A stretch of DNA of 64,000 nucleotides. Source: Roseburia inulinivorans DSM 16841 (GTDB taxonomy: Bacteria; Bacillota; Clostridia; Lachnospirales; Lachnospiraceae). Positions 48,787-59,221 of the stretch are shown here, in pieces. Location: positions 1 to 64,000 of the forward strand of contig NZ_ACFY01000165.1 of assembly GCF_000174195.1 (NCBI RefSeq), given 5' to 3'. Under the pieces are notes generated by a model. It saw nothing but the letters and a program-made list of their open reading frames with translations, had not been told where the DNA came from and ran no database searches. Numbering within the stretch: the stretch's first letter is position 1; each line of letters begins with the position of its first letter. A program made the translations under genes and the position numbers.

Positions 48787-48840
48787 ATGCCACTCCGTTT
48801 TTATTTGATAAAAGCCTCTGTTTTACTGTGCATTCTAAAA

Positions 48841-48891
48841 AGAAAAACCAAATTTTACAAAATCCAAGTATAGAAATGTAAAATCTGGTTT
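48841..48891 (-). terminator. antitermination-controlled terminator upstream of licT
   Basis: AAACCAAATTTTACA (48845-48859) pairs with TGTAAAATCTGGTTT (48877-48891), one mismatch, and on the minus strand TTTTTCTTTTT follows. It is the terminator that forms when the antiterminator is inactive. Its 5' arm overlaps the RAT site. Confidence 0.85.
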
Positions 48892-48914
48892 TGCCTGCTT
48901 ATCAGTAACAATCC
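48887..48914 (-). promoter_or_regulatory. RAT antiterminator site of LicT
   Basis: Minus strand: GGATTGTTACTG, a short variable loop, then GCAGGCAAAACC. This is the textbook ribonucleic antiterminator of the BglG/LicT family. It overlaps the 5' arm of the terminator, so protein-bound RAT and terminator exclude each other. A TAAAAT hexamer just upstream (48919-48924 region) is a likely -10. Confidence 0.92.
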
Positions 48915-49070
48915 AATATTTTATTCGCTTGATTTAAGAAAATTTTAACATTCATTGTTTATTATGTCAAGTTTTATTCCTGCTTATTTTCTTTTTTGTA
49001 AGCATTTACTATATATGCATCTAAAACCTATACATAATAGCCAATATCCCTGCCATCTTCTACCGGAGTT

Positions 49071-49328
49071 TTACAGATTCGTTTCAAAGAACGCTTTTAT
49101 TGCATCACATGCTGCATCTTCGTCGTCGCCTTCTACCGTTACAGTCACAGTCTGATCTTTTTTGACTCCCATTCCCATAACTGCCATCAGGCGAGAAGCA
49201 TCTACGGATTTTCCATCTTTTTCAAGTGTTACTTTGCTCTGGAAATTTTTCACTTCCTTTACAAGCATCCCTGCCGGTCTTGCATGGATTCCCAACTCGT
49301 CTTTTACTGTGTAACTGAATGATTTCAT
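49071..49328 (-). CDS. ptsH: phosphocarrier protein HPr
   Basis: This 85-residue HPr has the catalytic His in GIHARPAGMLV and the regulatory Ser in KSVDASRLMAVMGMGVK, the site used by HPr kinase for catabolite control in Firmicutes. The start is the ATG at 49326-49328 because AAGGAGG stands 8 nt upstream; the longer start at 49349 would include that ribosome site. It is co-transcribed with ptsI, which ends 21 nt before it. Confidence 0.95.
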   Translation of the reverse strand: MKSFSYTVKDELGIHARPAGMLVKEVKNFQSKVTLEKDGKSVDASRLMAVMGMGVKKDQTVTVTVEGDDEDAACDAIKAFFETNL

Positions 49329-49348
49329 TTTCATTTCCTCCTTAAACA

Positions 49349-50968
49349 TTAAGCATTTAATATTTTATCTCTTACAGGCAGCACCATCGCCGGTGATACC
49401 GATAATTCATCAATTCCCATTTTTACAAATGTCTCCGTAAGCGTTAAGTCTGCCCCGAGTTCCCCACAGATACCTGCCCAGATTCCCGCTTTGTGTGCGC
49501 TGTCAATGACCATCTGGATCATCTTGAGCACTGCTGGATGATGGGAGTCATAAAACTGGTCAAGCTTTGCATTCTGCCTGTCGATCGCGAGCGTATACTG
49601 TGTCAGGTCGTTGGTTCCAATACTGAAAAAGTCAACCTCTTTTGCCAGTTCATCTGCGATCATCACAGCTGCCGGTGTCTCGATCATAATGCCAAATTCC
49701 ACATTTTTAAACGGAATGCCTTCTGAGGTCAGCTCTGCTTTTACCTCTTCCATAATCTCTTTGACTTTTCTCACTTCCCATACCGATGCGATCATCGGGA
49801 TCATAATGGAAATATTGCCGAACATGCTGGCGCGGAGCAGTGCTCTCAACTGTGTCTTGAAAATATCCGGCTGATCCAGACAGATCCTCACGGCACGGTA
49901 ACCAAGCGCCGGATTGTCCTCGTGTTCGAGTCCAAAGTAATCGATCTGCTTGTCTGCTCCAATATCCAGAGTACGGATAATGACTTTTTTTCCTGCCATC
50001 ACTTCCGCAACCGTTTTATAGGACTGGAACTGCTCATCCTCTGTTGGGAAATGGTCACTCTGCAAATATAAAAACTCACTTCTGAAAAGTCCGATACCTG
50101 CTGCATCATTCTGTAAAACAGCGCCTAAATCTTTCACTTCGCCGATATTGGCATACAATTTTATTTCTTTGCCCTCTTTCGTGACGGTCGGCTTTCCCTT
50201 TAATTGCTGCAGTAATTCCTGACGGTTCTTTTCGTCCTGCTGCTTTTTCTCATATTCTCTTAATGTCTCCTCATCCGGATCAATGATCACGATCCCCTTG
50301 AATCCGTCCACGATCGCCATTTTTCCATTCACTTCTTTCGGAACTGCTGTGGATACCAGAGCCGGAATGTTCATCGTCCTCGCCAGGATTGCGGTATGTG
50401 AATTCGTAGAGCCATGTCGTGTCACAAAGGCAAGCACTGTCTCACGGTCTAACTGGATCGTCTCACTCGGTGCAAGATCATCTGCTGCTATGATATATTT
50501 TTCTTTTTCTGCTCCAGAAGTGTTCACCTTTTCTTCTTTCTGCGATAAAACACGGATCACACGCTCCGAGATGTCCTTCACATCTGCTGCACGTTCCTTC
50601 ATATAATCGTCGTCCATATCTGCGAACATTCTGGCAAAGTTATCGCCAGTCGTTGCCACGGCGAACTCTGCGTTGACGGACTGTGCCTCGATGATATTCC
50701 GGACAGAATCAAGATAGTCTTCATCCTCCAACATCATCTGGTGCACTTCAAAAATGGCTGCATTTGCCTCTCCTACTTCTTTGACCGCTTTGTCATAAAG
50801 TCCTTTCAGTTCTTCTGCCGCCTGATCTCTGGCTGCCTCAAAACGTGCGATCTCTGCTTTCGCATCCTCAATCTTCACTCGTCTGACTACATTGTTTTCT
50901 TTGGAAATCTCTTTGATTTTTCCGATTGCGATTCCCCCGAATGCAATCTTTCCAGTTATGTTCTGCAT
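49349..50968 (-). CDS. ptsI: PTS enzyme I
   Basis: This 539-residue phosphotransferase transfers phosphate from PEP to HPr. The phosphorylated His is in GSTNSHTAILARTM, and the C-terminal PEP-binding barrel has LFRSEFLYL, RTLDIGADKQ and FSIGTNDLTQYTLAIDRQN. The start at 50966-50968 has GAGGAGG upstream; residues of the longer frame to 51043 have no family counterpart. The gene order ptsI-ptsH is unusual only in that EI comes first. Confidence 0.95.
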   Translation of the reverse strand: MQNITGKIAFGGIAIGKIKEISKENNVVRRVKIEDAKAEIARFEAARDQAAEELKGLYDKAVKEVGEANAAIFEVHQMMLEDEDYLDSVRNIIEAQSVNAEFAVATTGDNFARMFADMDDDYMKERAADVKDISERVIRVLSQKEEKVNTSGAEKEKYIIAADDLAPSETIQLDRETVLAFVTRHGSTNSHTAILARTMNIPALVSTAVPKEVNGKMAIVDGFKGIVIIDPDEETLREYEKKQQDEKNRQELLQQLKGKPTVTKEGKEIKLYANIGEVKDLGAVLQNDAAGIGLFRSEFLYLQSDHFPTEDEQFQSYKTVAEVMAGKKVIIRTLDIGADKQIDYFGLEHEDNPALGYRAVRICLDQPDIFKTQLRALLRASMFGNISIMIPMIASVWEVRKVKEIMEEVKAELTSEGIPFKNVEFGIMIETPAAVMIADELAKEVDFFSIGTNDLTQYTLAIDRQNAKLDQFYDSHHPAVLKMIQMVIDSAHKAGIWAGICGELGADLTLTETFVKMGIDELSVSPAMVLPVRDKILNA

Positions 50969-51137
50969 TTGCTCCTCCTCACCAGACAGCTGATACCATT
51001 TTGGGAATCTGCCGTCAAAATTAAAAAAGCCGAAAAAGTTCACGCAGCCAACGGCGTCTTACTTTTCCGGTTTAGTACATTTGCATGTGAACTATCCTTA
51101 AAATATAATTTTATTATAAGTTTTCACAAAGTATTTG

Positions 51138-51878
51138 TCAACACAATTCTGCCAGTCTGTGTACTTTTGCTGCATCCACCACTTCATATTGATTCTTTTC
51201 CTGTATTCCTGCATAGGAGAAATCAACGTATTCATTCGAAGTTGTGATGTCTTTTTTCCATACCCGGCATGAACTGTGTACCTGATGAACTCCTGTATAT
51301 GTCATTAGTTCTCTAACATTGTTCTCATTCACACCGCTTCCGGCAAGAATTTCAATCTCACTTCCATATTCCTTCTGAAGCTGTTTTAACCGTTCTCTTC
51401 CACTCCACACATCCGGTGCGCCGCCGCTCGTTAAGATTCGGTCTGCCCCAAGCCCAATCAATTGCTCGATCGTTTTCTTCTGATCGGCAACACAGTCAAA
51501 AGCGCGGTGAAACACCGCTTCCCTTCCCTGCTCATGTATCAGATAGATGACTTCTTTTGTACGTTCTGTATCTAAGGTTTGATCCTCTTTTAAAAATCCG
51601 AAAGCAATCCCGTCTGCTCCATGCTCCAGCAAAAGTTTTGTATCCAAAATCATTGTCTGATATTCCTCCGCAGAATAACAGAATCCACCACCTCTCGGAC
51701 GTACCATCGCCACAACAGGAATCTCACACTGTTCCTTCGCGCAGATCAGATTTGCCAGTGATGGGGTAAGACCGCCAAGATATAATGCACTGTTTAATTC
51801 TACCCTGTCGGCACCATTTTCATATGCTGTTTTTACATCTTCAAAACTGCCGCAGCAGATTTCTAAAACTGATTTCAT
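51138..51878 (-). CDS. cutC: CutC family protein
   Basis: This 246-residue TIM-barrel protein has KSVLEICCGSFEDVKTAYEN and GADRVELNSALYLGGLTPS at the front and RPRGGGFCYSAEEYQTM and FHRAFDC in the middle, all CutC hallmarks. CutC was proposed to act in copper homeostasis, but the true function is unsettled. It stands alone on the strand between ptsI and nifJ. Confidence 0.93.
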   Translation of the reverse strand: MKSVLEICCGSFEDVKTAYENGADRVELNSALYLGGLTPSLANLICAKEQCEIPVVAMVRPRGGGFCYSAEEYQTMILDTKLLLEHGADGIAFGFLKEDQTLDTERTKEVIYLIHEQGREAVFHRAFDCVADQKKTIEQLIGLGADRILTSGGAPDVWSGRERLKQLQKEYGSEIEILAGSGVNENNVRELMTYTGVHQVHSSCRVWKKDITTSNEYVDFSYAGIQEKNQYEVVDAAKVHRLAELC

Positions 51879-52033
51879 AGGTTTGTCACAATTCCTTTTC
51901 TTATCATTCGGATTGATGATTGTTATTATAAACTTTCTATCTTTTAAAATCTACTATCTACAAAAAATCTTTTTTTCATTTTCTCTATAAACAATAAAAT
52001 GAATGTTCCGCGAACATTCTATTGTCCTGAATG

Positions 52034-52073
52034 CAGAAAGCCCGGAAAGGCTTACGCCTTTCCGGGCTTTCTG
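52034..52073 (-). terminator. terminator of nifJ
   Basis: A perfect 18-bp stem (52034-52051 with 52056-52073, loop TTAC) with GC-rich core CCCGGAAAGGC lies about 33 nt after the nifJ stop. The following sequence is only moderately T-rich. Confidence 0.75.
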
Positions 52074-52105
52074 GAATTTACAATGACTCAGACAATGTCC
52101 AAATC

Positions 52106-55100
52106 TTATTTGTATAACTCAACTAATCTTAACAGATGTTCGTAACGAGCTTTTGCAGCTTCCTCAGATGCAGCAAAGAGTTTTGCAGCTCTTTCTGGGA
52201 AGGATCTTGTTAATCTGCTGTAACGTGTCTCGTTATTTAAGAACTCCTGATATGTTCCATCGCCTGGTTTAGATGTTAATGTGAATGGATTCTTTCCTTC
52301 AGCTTTCAGAGCTGGGTTGAAGGAGAAGAGGTTCCAGTAACCAGCAGCTACTGCTTTCTTCATCTCATCCTGGCAGTGGTTCATTCCACCTTTCACACCG
52401 TGTAACTCACATGGAGCATATCCGATGATCAGGGATGGTCCGTCATAAGCTTCTGCTTCTGCAAGAACTTTAACAGCCTGAGCCATGTTAGCACCAAGAG
52501 CAATCTGTGCTACATAAACGTAACCATAGCTCATAGCGATCTCAGCAAGGCTCTTCTTGCCAACTTCTTTACCAGCAGCAGCGAACTGACAAACTTCACC
52601 GATGTTGGAAGCTTTAGAAGCCTGTCCACCTGTATTAGAGTACATCTCTGTATCGAATACCATAACGTTTACGTTATGTCCGGAAGCAAGTACATGGTCT
52701 AATCCACCGAAACCAATATCATATGCCCATCCGTCACCACCGAAGATCCATACGGACTTCTTAGCAAGGTAATCTTTTTTCTCAAGAGCAGCTTTTGCAT
52801 CTGGACATCCAGCTGCTGCAGCTTTCTCTAATTCAGCTACAAGAGCTTCTGTTGCAGGTGTATTTGCTTTTGTATCCTGTTTTGTCTCCATGAATTTAGC
52901 AAATGCATCTTTTAATTCTGCGCTTGCTTTATCAGAAGAAACACATTTCTCAACGCTTGCGATAGCCTGGTCACGTAATACTTCCTGACCAATCTGCATA
53001 CCTAAACCATGCTCAGCGTTATCCTCGAATAAGGAGTTAGCCCAAGCTGGTCCTTTCTTGGAATCTTTGTTTACTGTATATGGTGATGTAGCAGCCGGGC
53101 CACCCCAGATAGAAGAACATCCGGTAGCGTTAGAGATGTACATATGCTCACCAAATAACTGTGTAATCAAACGAGCGTAAGATGTTTCAGCACATCCTGC
53201 ACAAGATCCGGAGAACTCAAGTAATGGCTGGTTGAACTGAGAACCTTTTACAGTGTTGTCAGCTGGCATACCAGGTTTCTTGCCAACGTTTGCTACTAAG
53301 TAGTCAAATACTGGCTGTTCTTCTGCCTGAGATTCCTGTGGAACCATCTCGATAGCACCTACTGGACATACAGTGATACACTCACCACATCCCATACAGT
53401 CTAATGGAGATACGCTCATTGTATATTTGTATTCGCTTGCCTTTGGTTTTGTATCAGCAAGTTTGATATTAGCCGGAGCAGCTTTTACTTCGTCTTCACT
53501 TAACATGAATGGACGGATTGTAGCATGTGAACATACAAATGCACACTGGTTACACTGGATACATTTAGCAGCATCCCATGTAGGAACTGTTACAGCTGTA
53601 CCACGTTTCTCATATGCTGATGCACCCTGCTCGAACTGTCCATCTGGGTTGCCCATGAATGCAGATACTGGAAGAGAATCACCATCCATTAATGCGATTG
53701 GATTCATTAAATCTTCTACCATCTTAACTGTCTCTGGACGACCTGTTAATTTCTTAGGAGCTGGATCTGCTTCTGGGTTAGACCAGGAAGCTGGTACTTC
53801 AACTTTATGTACAGCGTCAACACCTGCGTCGATAGCTTTGTAGTTCATCTCTACAACTGCGTCACCTTTTTTACCGTAAGATTTCTTAGCAGCAGCTTTC
53901 ATGAAATCAACAGCTTCTTCAATTGGCATTACGTTTGCTAATTTGAAGAATGCAGACTGAAGAATTGTGTTAGTACGTTTACCCATACCAATTTCAATTG
54001 CTTTGTCAATAGCGTTGATTGTATATAACTGAATGTTGTTATCAGCAATATATTTCTTAGCTTCTGCATTTAAGTGATGAGCTAACTCTTCATCAGACCA
54101 CTGGCAGTTAATCATGAATACTCCGCCTGGTTTTACGTCCTGAACCATCTTGAATCCTTTTGTTACATAAGATGGGTTATGACATGCAACGAAGTCTGCC
54201 TGGTTGATGTAGTATGGGCTTCTGATTGGTTTGTCACCAAATCTTAAGTGGGAAATTGTAACACCACCTGTTTTCTTGGAGTCATACTGGAAGTAAGCCT
54301 GGATGTATTTGTCTGTGTGGTCACCGATGATCTTTGTAGAGTTCTTGTTAGCACCTACAGTACCGTCACCACCAAGTCCCCAGAACTTGCACTCTACAGT
54401 TCCTTCAGCAGCTGTGATAGGAGCTGGTTTTACTTCTGGTAAGCTTAAGTTTGTAACGTCATCTACGATACCAATTGTGAAACGTGCTTTTGGAGCATCT
54501 TTCTCTAATTCTTTGTATACAGCGAATAAGCTTGAAGGTGGTGTATCTTTGGAACCTAATCCGTAACGTCCGCCTGTTAATACGATTGTATCAAGACCTG
54601 CCTCACGAAGAGTTGTTGCTACGTCTAAGTATAATGGATCACCAAGCGCTCCTGGCTCTTTTGTTCTGTCAAGTACTGCAACTTTCTTAACTGTCTTTGG
54701 AAGAACTTTTAAGAATGCTTCAGATACCCATGGACGGTATAAACGAACTTTAACTAATCCGACTTTCTCGCCCTTAGCTGTTAAGTAGTCGATTACTTCT
54801 TCTGCTACGTCATTTACAGAACCCATAGCTACGATAACGCGCTCTGCATCTTCTGCTCCGTAGTAGTTGAATAAGTCGTAGTTTGTTCCTAATTTTTCAT
54901 TAACCTTAGCCATGTATTTTTCAACGATAGCTGGTAATTCATTGTAAGCTGTATTACAAGCTTCACGATGCTGGAAGAAAACGTCACCATTCTCATGAGA
55001 TCCACGCATAGCCGGATGCTCTGGATTTAATGCATGTGCACGGAATGCAGCAACTGCGTCCATGTTGCACATTTCTTTCAAATCTGCATAATCCCATTTC

Positions 55101-55651
55101 TCGATCTTCTGGATCTCGTGGGATGTACGGAATCCGTCAAAGAAGTTGATGAATGGAACTTTTCCTTCGATTGTTGCTAAATGAGCAACCGGGCTTAAGT
55201 CCATAACTTCCTGTGGGTTTGTCTCACATAACATAGCGAAACCTGTCTGACGGCAGGCATATACGTCACTGTGATCACCGAAAATATTTAAAGACTGTGT
55301 TGCAACGGTACGTGCAGAAACATCAAATACACATGGAAGCTGCTCACCAGCGATTTTGTACATGTTAGGGATCATTAATAAAAGACCCTGGGAAGCTGTA
55401 AATGTTGTTGTTAATGCACCTGCAGCAAGGGAACCGTGAACTGCACCTGCAGCACCTGCTTCGGATTCCATTTCTACAACTTTGACCTGATTGCCAAAGA
55501 TATTTTCCTGTCCTGCTGCTGACCACTGATCGACAGTATCTGCCATAGGGCTGGATGGTGTAATTGGGTAAATAGCTGCAACATCTGTAAACGCATATGC
55601 TACATGAGCTGCTGCTGTATTACCGTCCATTGACTGTTTTGCTCTGGACAT
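52106..55651 (-). CDS. nifJ: pyruvate:ferredoxin (flavodoxin) oxidoreductase
   Basis: This 1,181-residue single-chain PFOR oxidises pyruvate with CoA to acetyl-CoA and CO2 and reduces ferredoxin, the central fermentative step. Domains run I-II (pyrimidine-binding TPP and transketolase-like, VAYAFTDVAAIYPITPSSPM), the gamma domain, two [4Fe-4S] motifs (CIQCNQCAFVC and CMGCGECITVC) and the TPP-pyrophosphate domain with FGGDGWAYDIGFGGLDH. A further Cys cluster is in GSCAGCAETSY. The ribosome site is AGGAGG. No frameshift is seen despite its length. Confidence 0.97.
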   Translation of the reverse strand: MSRAKQSMDGNTAAAHVAYAFTDVAAIYPITPSSPMADTVDQWSAAGQENIFGNQVKVVEMESEAGAAGAVHGSLAAGALTTTFTASQGLLLMIPNMYKIAGEQLPCVFDVSARTVATQSLNIFGDHSDVYACRQTGFAMLCETNPQEVMDLSPVAHLATIEGKVPFINFFDGFRTSHEIQKIEKWDYADLKEMCNMDAVAAFRAHALNPEHPAMRGSHENGDVFFQHREACNTAYNELPAIVEKYMAKVNEKLGTNYDLFNYYGAEDAERVIVAMGSVNDVAEEVIDYLTAKGEKVGLVKVRLYRPWVSEAFLKVLPKTVKKVAVLDRTKEPGALGDPLYLDVATTLREAGLDTIVLTGGRYGLGSKDTPPSSLFAVYKELEKDAPKARFTIGIVDDVTNLSLPEVKPAPITAAEGTVECKFWGLGGDGTVGANKNSTKIIGDHTDKYIQAYFQYDSKKTGGVTISHLRFGDKPIRSPYYINQADFVACHNPSYVTKGFKMVQDVKPGGVFMINCQWSDEELAHHLNAEAKKYIADNNIQLYTINAIDKAIEIGMGKRTNTILQSAFFKLANVMPIEEAVDFMKAAAKKSYGKKGDAVVEMNYKAIDAGVDAVHKVEVPASWSNPEADPAPKKLTGRPETVKMVEDLMNPIALMDGDSLPVSAFMGNPDGQFEQGASAYEKRGTAVTVPTWDAAKCIQCNQCAFVCSHATIRPFMLSEDEVKAAPANIKLADTKPKASEYKYTMSVSPLDCMGCGECITVCPVGAIEMVPQESQAEEQPVFDYLVANVGKKPGMPADNTVKGSQFNQPLLEFSGSCAGCAETSYARLITQLFGEHMYISNATGCSSIWGGPAATSPYTVNKDSKKGPAWANSLFEDNAEHGLGMQIGQEVLRDQAIASVEKCVSSDKASAELKDAFAKFMETKQDTKANTPATEALVAELEKAAAAGCPDAKAALEKKDYLAKKSVWIFGGDGWAYDIGFGGLDHVLASGHNVNVMVFDTEMYSNTGGQASKASNIGEVCQFAAAGKEVGKKSLAEIAMSYGYVYVAQIALGANMAQAVKVLAEAEAYDGPSLIIGYAPCELHGVKGGMNHCQDEMKKAVAAGYWNLFSFNPALKAEGKNPFTLTSKPGDGTYQEFLNNETRYSRLTRSFPERAAKLFAASEEAAKARYEHLLRLVELYK

Positions 55652-55745
55652 TACTTATTCCTCCTTAAAATTATAAAAAATTGATAGAATGTCTTTGCTA
55701 ACCCGGGGCAGAATACTATCCCCGCCAGCTTTCGACTTAATTCAC

Positions 55746-55774
55746 ATTTTAGCATTTAATTTGTCCGTTGTAAA
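55746..55774 (-). promoter_or_regulatory. promoter of nifJ
   Basis: Minus strand TTTACA (55769-55774) and TAAAAT (55746-55751) are separated by 17 nt. They are about 95 nt upstream of the nifJ start. Confidence 0.5.
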
Positions 55775-55857
55775 GAATTCAGACTGTACAAAACAAAGTA
55801 CAAAGTTATAAACGTTACTGCTCACCCGGCAGTAAAACACTTGCCAAAAGCACAGAT

Positions 55858-58800
55858 TTATAAATATTTTCTTTCAAATTCATCTGCCGGGATCGGCCGG
55901 TCAAACAGATACCCCTGCCCATATTCAAACCCATGGCTTTCCAAGAACTGACGCTGTTCTTCCGTCTCAATTCCCTCCACAACGATCTCTTCTTTGGCTG
56001 CACGGATAAATTTTCCCATCTGGGATACAAATTCCCCCTTGTTGTCCACCATCACTTTGTCGGTAAAACTTTTATCTATCTTGACAACATTCGCCGGTAT
56101 TTCATAAAGGACACTCAAAGACGAATACCCCGTACCAAAGTCATCAATGGCAATGCGGAATCCCATCTGTGCCAGTTCGATCATGCAGTGCTTCAGGTCT
56201 TCGAGTTTTTCTGTCATGACGCTCTCGGTAACTTCCACTTCAATATAGGAAGGATCAATGTCATACTTGTCCATTGTCTCATGCATCCGCTGCAAAAATG
56301 CCTCGCCACCGTTTTCAAAGTGTTTTCTCGAAAAATTAGTTGAGATCGTAAACAGGCTTTTTCCGGATTTCTTCCACTTTGTCATATATTTCAGCAGCTG
56401 CTCTAATATAAAGAAATCAAGGTCTTTGATATATCCCATCAATTCCAGTGCCGGCACAAAGCGGTTTGGCTGTAAGTATCCGTCCTCTCCGAAATGCCAT
56501 CTTGCAAGTGCCTCTGCCCCATAAATCGTATTCTCTTTCAGCCGGAACTTTGGCTGTAAAAACATTTCAAACTCCCCACGCTGGATCGCAGCATGAAACC
56601 GTGTTGCGATCAGCACCTGTTCGTCACGTGTCTGACGCATTTTTTCTATATAGACAACACCGGATGTGATATTGTGTTCTTTTGCATATTTTCTTGCAAG
56701 ATTTGCGCTCTCCAGTATCGTCTCAAACGAACTCTTTCCTGACAGGAAGCAGATTCCTGCCGAAAGCTTCATTCCTCCAGCGGGATAACGTTCCTGCAGC
56801 TTTGCCTCAAACTCTTCATTTCCTTCCTTAACGCGCCTCCGGATCTCCTGCTGGCTCTTTCCCCTGGACAATACAAGGAAATAATCCGAGTACATACGGC
56901 ATGCTGCCATTACTTTTTTGCGTTCCAGCAGCCGGGAAAATTCTTTCAGTATACTGTCTCCCATCTCTGCGCCGAAATTTTCGTTGACATAAGAAAAGTT
57001 ATTGACATCCACCATGGTCAGTGCATAAGTATTCTCCTGTGGATTTTCCTCTGCCTCCAGAAGCTGTACCAGTTTTATCCTGAAAGCTTCCATATTATAT
57101 AAGCCCGTCAGCCGGTCTCTGTTTTTAATTTATGGATTGCCTGCTGATCTTCCTGCATTTTCTCACGCAGCGTCACAAATACGGCAACCACTCTGCTCAG
57201 TTCGCAGATAGTTCCAATCTCCTCTGTGCGCCACTGCTTGCCCTGTTCAACCGAGCCAACATCGATGCATCCGGTTTTTCCATTCGAATACTCAAACTTT
57301 ACTGCAGCGATTGACTGGATCGGGATGGCATTTCCTGACCATTCTAGCCACTCTTTCTTCCGTTTTTCCTGCCACTTTGGAGTTGTCTGTACAAATTCTC
57401 CCACGTCAGCCTTCATCAGTTTCGGCCAGGTAATCGGAAGTATATTCTTCTCATAAATCTGTCCCATGTCACTCCAGCAGTTGGTAAGTAGCATATTCTT
57501 TCCATCGGGTGCATATTCAAAAACAGATACCATATTCATCTGATATTTTCTGCCAATCTGTTCTAAGAGCACATTCAGAGAACCATTGATATCCCTTGCA
57601 TGTGACAACAGGCTGAACGCTGTATTTAAAAATTCTTTGTCCGCCACCAGATTTCTACGGTTTTCCTTTTCTTCCGTGCGGTTCTTTCCTTCACAGTCCC
57701 CCTCCTCGGTCTCTCCTGCAAAGCCATAATGATTTTTCCCATTTTTCTTAATGTGATACATGGCATGATCTGCCCGTTCAAACAACGTACTGTAATCATA
57801 CCCGTCTTTTCCTGTCACAGCCATACCGACACTCAATGTCACAACAATGACTGCTCCATCCCCGGAAAGCGTTTTCTGCACGTTTGTACACAGCTGTTCC
57901 GCTTTCGCCTCCGCCTCTTGCAAAGAAGTGTCCTTCACAAAGACCATAAATTCATCCCCACCGACACGTCCGACAACCGCTTCATCCGTAAACTGTTCGC
58001 GTATCAGTGTTGCAATATCCGATATCACCATGTCTCCAACAGTATGTCCGAATGTGTCATTGATCTTCTTAAAGTCGTCAATATCAATGACGTAGAGTAC
58101 ATGCGTTCCCTGTGTTGATTTTTCAAGAAACGCATCTACGATTTCTCCGGAGGCTGTCTTATTGTAAATCCTTGTCAACGGATCTAACTGCACTTCCCGC
58201 AGAAGTTTCTCCCGGACTGCCCGCTCTGTGCTGATATCATAACTTCTTCCTATGATGTGGCTGATCTTTCCATCATAATCTGCGATACTCTGATAACAGG
58301 TTCTGAAATAAGCATATTTTCCAGATTCTTTTCCCCCCTGCCGCAGACGGTATTCCGCAGTTCCTTTCATCTCCCGTTGAAGCGCCGTCTCAAAGATCTT
58401 CTGAAATCTTTCCCTGTCGTCCGGGTGTATGGCTCCGTAAAGTTCTTCTATCCCGGCATATTTCACACTTTTATCCTCTGCGAATTTCAGATAACATTCC
58501 GGTATCTCAAATTGCTGTTTTTTCACATCATAATCAAGGACAATATCATCGGAGACCTCTTCCAGCATATGATAGCGCTCGTTCACAAGCATGATCTCAT
58601 TTTCCATCTTCTTGCGCTCTGTAATGTCCCAGCAGGATACAAGATAGTATGGCACTGCACTCCGGTATGTGTAAATCTGAAACTGAAACATTGCCCAGAT
58701 CACGTTCTGATCTGCTGTAACGATCCTTGCCTCAAATTCATCCGATGTTTTCCCTCTGCGGCAGACCTCCGCCGCATCCTCAAACATCATGTAATCTTCC

Positions 58801-59039
58801 ATATGGATCAACTGCGCCATGCACATTTTCTCCATACTGAAATCCGCCGATCTGTATCCGCTCATCCTGCAAAATTCATGGTTTGCGATGTCAATCGTCA
58901 GCTCATTTCCCCCTTTTACCGTGATCAGTCCTACCGGAAGTTCATATATAATATTTTTCAAATCTTTGCGCTCACGCTCCGACTGCCTGAGCTGATCTTC
59001 ATAATCTATTTCTTCCTTATTAAATTCTGCCATCCCCAA
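55858..59039 (-). CDS. PAS-PAS-GGDEF-GAF-GGDEF-EAL c-di-GMP signalling protein (frameshifted)
   Basis: Two PAS domains (about 25-290) precede a complete GGDEF domain (DPLTRIYNKTASGEI, IDIDDFKKINDTFGH, VGRVGGDEFMVFV), a GAF-like region, a second degenerate GGDEF domain and an EAL domain (IYGAEALARWHF, IEVEVTESVM, IAIDDFGTGYSSL, VVEGIETEEQ). The frame stops at 57108 after HKLKTETG, while the next frame upstream of the second ATG reads NRDRLTGLYN, the start of a GGDEF domain. One more base in the T5 run 57122-57126 fuses both (HKLKNRDRLTGLYNMEAFR). The merged protein of about 1,060 residues can plausibly both make and hydrolyse c-di-GMP. Confidence 0.88.
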
Positions 59040-59146
59040 CTTCTCCTTTTACAAAACCCCGATTAGAATAATTATAACAAATTTTTACATAACAAGAAAG
59101 ATTTTCTCTTGTTTTTTCCTTATATTTTCTTGGCATAGATTTTTCT

Positions 59147-59174
59147 TGAAAAAACAACGGTTTTATGTATAATA
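59147..59174 (+). promoter_or_regulatory. promoter of the ABC-F gene
   Basis: TTGAAA (59147-59152) and TATAAT (59169-59174) are 16 nt apart. They lie about 48 nt upstream of the ATG at 59222, a near-consensus sigma-A promoter. Confidence 0.75.
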
Positions 59175-59221
59175 AGAATGATGCGTTTAAACCAAGAAAT
59201 ATGTAAAATAGAGGTATTACA

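Noticed and set aside
52106..55651. Long open frames opposite nifJ (such as 53373-53843)
   Set aside because: They mirror a highly conserved gene with strong codon bias and have no independent support.
5642..57126. Programmed frameshifting or phase variation as the general explanation of split genes
   Set aside because: Runs are short and ordinary, lack slippery-site context, go in both directions and occur in housekeeping genes. Homopolymer base-calling error explains all of them.
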